Position numbers and translations under genes: made by a program | The notes under the pieces: model-generated | The model's database searches: none | Seen by the model: the letters and a program-made list of their open reading frames with translations, nothing else | What the model was told of the DNA's origin: nothing | Assembly (NCBI GenBank): GCA_031278795.1 | Contig: JAITJT010000072.1 | Span: 1-10,193 of the forward strand | Reading direction: 5' to 3' | Origin: Deltaproteobacteria bacterium | GTDB taxonomy: Bacteria; Desulfobacterota; Desulfarculia; Adiutricales; Adiutricaceae | Length of the DNA stretch: 10,193 bases | Shown here: positions 6,864-10,193 of the stretch, in pieces | Layout: every line of letters starts with the position of its first letter | Numbering within the stretch: the first letter of the stretch is position 1

Positions 6864-6893
6864 GGGGTTTGGGTTTGGGTTTTGGGCTGTGGG
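6864..6893 (+). other. Guanine-quadruplex motif
   Basis: Five guanine runs of 3-4 (6864-6867, 6871-6873, 6877-6879, 6884-6886, 6891-6893) are separated by loops of 3, 3, 4 and 4 bases, mostly T. This meets the usual G3+N1-7 rule and has the look of telomere-like TTTGGG repeats. The G-rich strand is plus, so the operon transcript carries the C-rich complement. Confidence 0.7.
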
Positions 6894-7089
6894 ATTCAGT
6901 TTTAAAGATTAAAAGGCGTTAAGATCTTTGTGTTAAGCGTTATTTTAAAAAATAATTGCCCAAAAAAATTTCTTAAAATCTTCATTGGAGTTTATCTTTA
7001 TAGCTTATATCCTATAGAGCTTTATGTTTTTTCTTTTTTATCTTGTTATCTTTATTTCAATAAAACCGATTGAAGTTTGGATATTTAGT

Positions 7090-7866
7090 TTACGGCAAGT
7101 TCTTAACGGTGAAGCTGAATTTTTTATTGAGCGGTCGCTGTATGAATCCTGGAAGGAGGCCGTAGAGGTGGACCATTAAGTTCATGATTAGGGGGAAGCT
7201 TATGAGGGCTGGGTCTTTCGTGAGCTTTTCCGCGATGTAGGAGGCTGCCTTCTGGGAGGACCAGGTGAAGGGCGTGTAGCCCTCGAAACTGTCCTTCATG
7301 GGGCTCTCTATGTAGCCCGGGCAGACAACTGTGAGCTTTACCCCCTTGGGAGATAGAGAGTCGCGCATGGCCAGGCCGTAGTAGCGCAGGGCCGCCTTGG
7401 AGGCGGAGTAGCCCGGGGTGTTCACCAGGGGAATCCTACCGGCTTGGGAGCTGATGAGCACAATTTGGCCGCTGTGCCTGGGCACCATGACCTTGGAGGC
7501 GTGGATGGCGGTGAGGATGGCGGCCTCGGTGTTTATTTGGAACATGTCCATGCACTTCTTGGGGTCCTCCAGGGAGTCCTCCCCCACTCCGTAGGAGACC
7601 CCGGCGTTGGCGAAGATTAAGTCTATGGGCTTGAAGGCATCCTCGGTTGTAATCCAGTTCTGGAGGGCCTTTTCGTCTCTAACGTCAAAAAGCGAGGTCC
7701 TTATCTCAGGCTTGAAGACCGAGCAGAGGTCGAGACTCTTAGTGAGGCGCTCCTCATTGCGGCCGCAGAGGGAAAGAAGCGCCCCGCTCTTGGCGTATTG
7801 AGCGGCCAGGGCCCGGCCCAGGCCGCTGGATGCGCCCGTTATGGCCACATGGAGGGAATCCGTCAT
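7090..7866 (-). CDS. Short-chain dehydrogenase/reductase (SDR), classical type
   Basis: A 258-residue Rossmann-fold oxidoreductase of usual classical-SDR length. Visible motifs: TGASSGLG (residues 10-17) for cofactor binding, NAG (87-89), and the catalytic tetrad N112, S140, Y153 and K157 (YSASK), then CPGYIESPM (182-190). An arginine after the beta-2 strand (CGRNEER) fits NADP(H) preference, as inferred for the family. The C-terminal end has a hydrophobic segment (about 222-242, PLIMNLMVHLYGLLPGF) that may form the substrate lid or touch the membrane. The ATG overlaps the Sel1 stop as ATGA, with GGAG close upstream, so translation is probably coupled. The substrate is unknown; cell-envelope or lipid-linked roles are possible but unproven. 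It is the last gene before the terminator at 6812-6837. Confidence 0.93.
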   Translation of the reverse strand: MTDSLHVAITGASSGLGRALAAQYAKSGALLSLCGRNEERLTKSLDLCSVFKPEIRTSLFDVRDEKALQNWITTEDAFKPIDLIFANAGVSYGVGEDSLEDPKKCMDMFQINTEAAILTAIHASKVMVPRHSGQIVLISSQAGRIPLVNTPGYSASKAALRYYGLAMRDSLSPKGVKLTVVCPGYIESPMKDSFEGYTPFTWSSQKAASYIAEKLTKDPALISFPLIMNLMVHLYGLLPGFIQRPLNKKFSFTVKNLP

Positions 7867-9455
7867 ATCTCCAGACCTTTCAGAGGGCTTAGGGCCTCCT
7901 TTTGGTCTTCCGGGTCCTCAGCCTTGGCGTCTGGATCCAAAGGTTTATCCAGATCGCTTTTCTCGCGCTCCACGCTCTTAAATCTATCTAGCCACATGTT
8001 ACCCAGCTTCTCGTCAATCTCCACCACCAGGCCGCTTAGGTACATCATGCCTAGATAGCGCATGGCCTTGGGGAAGCGCTTGAGAGCCGCGCTTTTGACC
8101 AGGTCCACGCCCCTCTGGGGGTCGTAGCTGGACCCGTGGCCGTTTAGGAGCATGAGGCCTAGGTAGAACATCCCTCCCGGGTGTCCCAGGGCCGCCGCCT
8201 GGCTGAAGTACTCGGAGGCGCGGTCATTACTCTGGTTGAGGCAGTCTCCCTCGTAGTACATGCGGCCCAACTCATAGAGGGCCTTACTCGATCCCATGGA
8301 GGCGGCCCGGCTGATGAGCTCCAAGGCCACTCGCGGATCCCTTTTGGTGCCCAGGCCCCTCTGGAGCATGAGACCAAGGTTCAAGGTGCCCTCCGGGGAG
8401 TTTATCTCGGTTGCCCTTTGGGAGTGGTAGAGGGCCTTATCGTAATCGATTTCGGTTCCCAGGCCCTCCAGGTACATGGTGGAGAGATAGGAGCTGGCCT
8501 GGGCCACGCCCCACTCCTGGGCCCGGGTGAAGCACTCCAGGGCCTTCTTGTGGTCTTTGGGGGCGCCAATGCCCTCCAAATAGAGCTTACCCAGCTCCAG
8601 AGGGGCGTAGTGATAGTAAGCGTCAGCCGCCTTTTGCAACCAAAAGAAGGCCTCCTCCGGATCCCTTTCCAGATCCTCTCCCTTGAGGTACTGCAGCCCC
8701 AAAAAGTACATGGCCTTGGGATAGCCCTTGAGCGAGGAGAGCTTATAGAACTCCAGGGCCTTCTGGGGATCCTTGGGCACCCCACGGCCCTCGCCGTGGA
8801 TTATGCCCAAATAAAACTCCGACGAGGCGCAGCCCTCGCTCGCGGCCTTCTCGAACCACTCCCTGGCCTCCAGGTAGTCCCTCTGGCAGCCCTCTCCGGT
8901 GAAGAGCATGAGACCTAAATTAAAGCGGGCCCGGGTGTCTCCGGACATGGCGGAGAGCTTGAACCACATGAAGGCCCTCTCCGGATCCGGATCGGATCCA
9001 CGGCCTCCCAGGCACATGAGCCCCAGATTGCGCTGGGCCTCCACGTGGCCGCTCAGGGCGGCCTTCTCGAAGAGCTGGTAGGCGGAGAGATAGTTCCTCT
9101 CCAGATCCCTCTCCAGGCCCCGCAAATAAAGATTCCCCATCTCGGCCTGGGCCTCGGTGTGCGACCCATGGGCCGCTTTCTTGAGCCACTTCAAGGCCCG
9201 GGGGCGCTCTCCCGCGCCCCCGCCCTCCAGGAGGGTCTTACCCAGGATGTACTGGGCCTCCAGGTTTCCGGATAGGGCGGCTTTTTCAAACCATTCTGTT
9301 GCCAAAGCCCTGTCCTTTGGGGTACCTTTCCCCAGGTAATGAAAGGTGCCTAGGTCCAGCTGGGCCTCGTGGTCTCCAGCCTCCGCCCTCTTTAGGAGCT
9401 TACCTAGGATAGTAAAGTCGTCTTCGGCTGTATTTTCTTTAGTTTTATGGCACAT
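7863..9455 (-). CDS. Sel1-like repeat protein, about 13 repeats
   Basis: A 530-residue protein made of about 13 consecutive Sel1-like (TPR-related) repeats of roughly 36 residues, from about residue 28 to 485. Each follows the pattern AxxxLGxxYxxGxGxxxDxxxAxxWxxKAAxxG; for example LGTFHYLGKGTPKD at 35-48. A charged, mostly acidic tail (about 490-530, with DPDAKAEDPED) follows. No signal peptide or membrane helix is seen, so it is probably cytoplasmic. Family knowledge: Sel1 repeats form an alpha-solenoid that scaffolds protein complexes. An in-frame TGA just upstream of the ATG fixes the start limit, and the ribosome binding site is weak; a 63-codon frame overlapping the start by 11 bases (9445-9636) might couple translation. 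The stop overlaps the SDR start, so the two are one operon. Its partner is unknown. Confidence 0.93.
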   Translation of the reverse strand: MCHKTKENTAEDDFTILGKLLKRAEAGDHEAQLDLGTFHYLGKGTPKDRALATEWFEKAALSGNLEAQYILGKTLLEGGGAGERPRALKWLKKAAHGSHTEAQAEMGNLYLRGLERDLERNYLSAYQLFEKAALSGHVEAQRNLGLMCLGGRGSDPDPERAFMWFKLSAMSGDTRARFNLGLMLFTGEGCQRDYLEAREWFEKAASEGCASSEFYLGIIHGEGRGVPKDPQKALEFYKLSSLKGYPKAMYFLGLQYLKGEDLERDPEEAFFWLQKAADAYYHYAPLELGKLYLEGIGAPKDHKKALECFTRAQEWGVAQASSYLSTMYLEGLGTEIDYDKALYHSQRATEINSPEGTLNLGLMLQRGLGTKRDPRVALELISRAASMGSSKALYELGRMYYEGDCLNQSNDRASEYFSQAAALGHPGGMFYLGLMLLNGHGSSYDPQRGVDLVKSAALKRFPKAMRYLGMMYLSGLVVEIDEKLGNMWLDRFKSVEREKSDLDKPLDPDAKAEDPEDQKEALSPLKGLEI

Positions 9456-9483
9456 CTTTGCAAATCATTTTTCTTGAGAGAGA

Positions 9484-9552
9484 AGCTTCCCTCCACTTGA
9501 GGAGAGAGCTTCCCACCACTTGTGGTGGAAGCTTCCCATCACCTGTGATGGG
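9484..9552. repeat. Three tandem 23-bp hairpin repeats in the Sel1 operon leader
   Basis: Units start with AGCTTCCC at 9484, 9507 and 9530, each 23 bases, and a fourth AGCTT begins at 9553. Each unit is itself an inverted repeat: CCACCAC-TT-GTGGTGG in unit 2, CCCATCAC-CT-GTGATGGG in unit 3, and an imperfect CTCC/GGAG version in unit 1. Units 2 and 3 differ at paired positions (C-G versus T-A), which keeps the stem. They end 29 bases before the Sel1 start codon. Confidence 0.88.
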
Positions 9553-9619
9553 AGCTTGGCTTAGGCTTTGGGTGTTTCCGGGTCTGGCTCTGATTTTGGA
9601 GATGGGGCGAAGATGTCTT

Positions 9620-9650
9620 ATTTTAACATTTTTCACAAGATTTTGAACAA
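9620..9650 (-). promoter_or_regulatory. Candidate promoter of the Sel1-SDR operon
   Basis: On the minus strand TAAAAT (9620-9625) is a good -10 box; TTGTTC (9645-9650) is a poor -35 with a long 19-base spacer. Transcription from about 9613 would put all three 23-bp hairpins in a leader of roughly 160 bases. Confidence 0.3.
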
Positions 9651-10048
9651 AAATTTTCGACGGTGTTATGTGTAGTGGTTTTGCTTAATTTTTCACCTTT
9701 AGAACGCTTAATTACCCCATTAACCATAATTTAGTCTCAGTGGCTTTTTTCTTTTTCGCCCCTTTCGTATTGTCACTCTCCGCTGGTCCTTGTTTTACCT
9801 TACCGCTCGTAAATTTAGATTTAAGTCCTTTACACTTTTTTAACCAAACTTTTGTAAAACTAAAGTCAAACGCTTAAGCTCTCGCTTAAACTTTTAGGCC
9901 GCTGGCTTTAGACACTCTTTCTCAGTAGCTTTTTTGAGGCCTTTTACACTTAAAATAAGACTAATTGTTGTGGAAATTCGTCATAAGTCCTTGATAATAT
10001 TAGTTAAACGGAAAATTAGAATTCCACCGATATATGCAAAATAGCTAA

Positions 10049-10133
10049 ATTCAAGCTAGCTAAGGATTCAAGCTGGCTAAGGATTCAAGCTGGCTAATGA
10101 TTCAAGCTGGCTAATGATTCAAGCTAGTTAGGG
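10049..10133. repeat. 17-bp tandem array, five units
   Basis: Five head-to-tail copies of ATTCAAGCT(A/G)GCTAAKG occupy 10049-10133, the last as ATTCAAGCTAGTTAGGG; a partial diverged copy precedes them at 10038-10048. Units 3 and 4 are identical, pointing to recent duplication. No coding frame is maintained, as the unit is not a multiple of three and contains TAA. Confidence 0.9.
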
Positions 10134-10148
10134 CCAAAGGGCACGGAG

Positions 10149-10193
10149 CTCTCCTTACGCTCTCCTTACGCTCTCCTTACGCTCTCCTTACGC
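10149..10193. repeat. 11-bp tandem array reaching the window edge
   Basis: Four perfect copies of CTCTCCTTACG occupy 10149-10192 and a fifth begins at 10193, so the array continues beyond the window and its full size is unknown. The copies are identical, suggesting very recent expansion. Confidence 0.9.

Larger units (their letters stand above)
5226..7089. other. Long AT-rich repeat-laden spacer
   Basis: These 1,864 bases between the M23 gene and the SDR gene hold no confidently called protein. In order: AT-rich sequence with short open frames (5226-5760), a near-duplicated segment of about 42 bp (5767-5855), a 22-bp phased array (5862-6025), a 12-bp array (6071-6228), an AT stem-loop (6242-6266), a possible 50-residue ORF on minus (6441-6593), small tandem repeats (6652-6722), 26-bp repeats (6768-6807), a terminator (6812-6837) and a guanine-quadruplex motif (6864-6893). 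The 70-85-residue ORFs across 5938-6217 exist because a 12-bp unit keeps five of six frames open. GC-rich coding begins abruptly at the SDR stop. Confidence 0.7.
9456..10193. other. AT-rich spacer upstream of the Sel1 operon
   Basis: From the Sel1 start to the window edge I see three hairpin repeats (9484-9552), a candidate operon promoter (9620-9650), about 400 AT-rich bases with no convincing gene, and two tandem arrays at 10049-10133 and 10149-10193. A minus frame ending near 9697 is open for about 53 codons and lysine-rich but has no start codon until its last residues. Nothing here matches an RNA gene that I recognise. Confidence 0.6.

Noticed and set aside
8181..8918. 245-residue plus ORF inside the Sel1 gene
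   Set aside because: Antisense shadow; the repeat structure of the Sel1 gene keeps the opposite strand open.
9484..9557. CRISPR array
   Set aside because: Units are directly adjacent without spacers, only three copies, and no cas genes are present.
10049..10193. Replication origin or plasmid iterons
   Set aside because: Repeats resemble iterons only in being tandem; no DnaA boxes in a cluster, rep or par gene was seen in the window.

Overview
The window reads as a piece of a Gram-negative bacterial chromosome, most plausibly Deltaproteobacteria/Desulfobacterota. That placement is an inference from the look of the SecA and M23 proteins and the FecE-type transporter tail; no rRNA or other decisive marker is present. 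The large genes are clearly GC-rich, while the DNA between them is strongly AT-rich and full of short tandem repeats. Only about 63% of the window is confidently coding, low for a free-living bacterium, and fits a lineage whose intergenic DNA is expanding or decaying, as in some host-associated or uncultured deltaproteobacteria.

Layout. 1-177 (+) is the end of an iron-siderophore/cobalamin-type ABC transporter ATPase. 178-888 is AT-rich spacer with a possible decayed minus-strand reading frame and a duplicated palindrome-plus-promoter module. 889-1191 (+) encodes a 100-residue secreted eight-cysteine protein built from two 33-residue repeats. A strong hairpin at 1329-1353 separates it from the convergent minus-strand genes secA (1465-3972) and an M23 envelope peptidase (4173-5225). 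5226-7089 is a long spacer carrying at least six unrelated repeat families, a guanine-quadruplex motif and one possible 50-residue ORF. 7090-9455 (-) is a two-gene operon, a 13-repeat Sel1-like protein followed by an SDR oxidoreductase joined by an ATGA overlap, with a terminator at 6812-6837. 9456-10193 holds three tandem hairpins just upstream of that operon, then 17-bp and 11-bp arrays running to the window edge.

How the genes relate. SecA drives Sec export, by which the 100-residue protein and the periplasmic part of the M23 peptidase would leave the cytoplasm; the M23 peptidase is expected to trim or remodel peptidoglycan. The Sel1-SDR pair looks co-expressed, with the Sel1 protein a likely protein-interaction scaffold; the SDR substrate cannot be read from sequence.

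I found no complete mobile element, CRISPR array, tRNA or rRNA, and no defence-type system. The most unusual content is non-coding: phased, compositionally distinct minisatellites and hairpin repeats confined to spacers, the duplicated promoter module before the secreted protein gene, and hairpin-bearing leaders before secA and the Sel1 operon.
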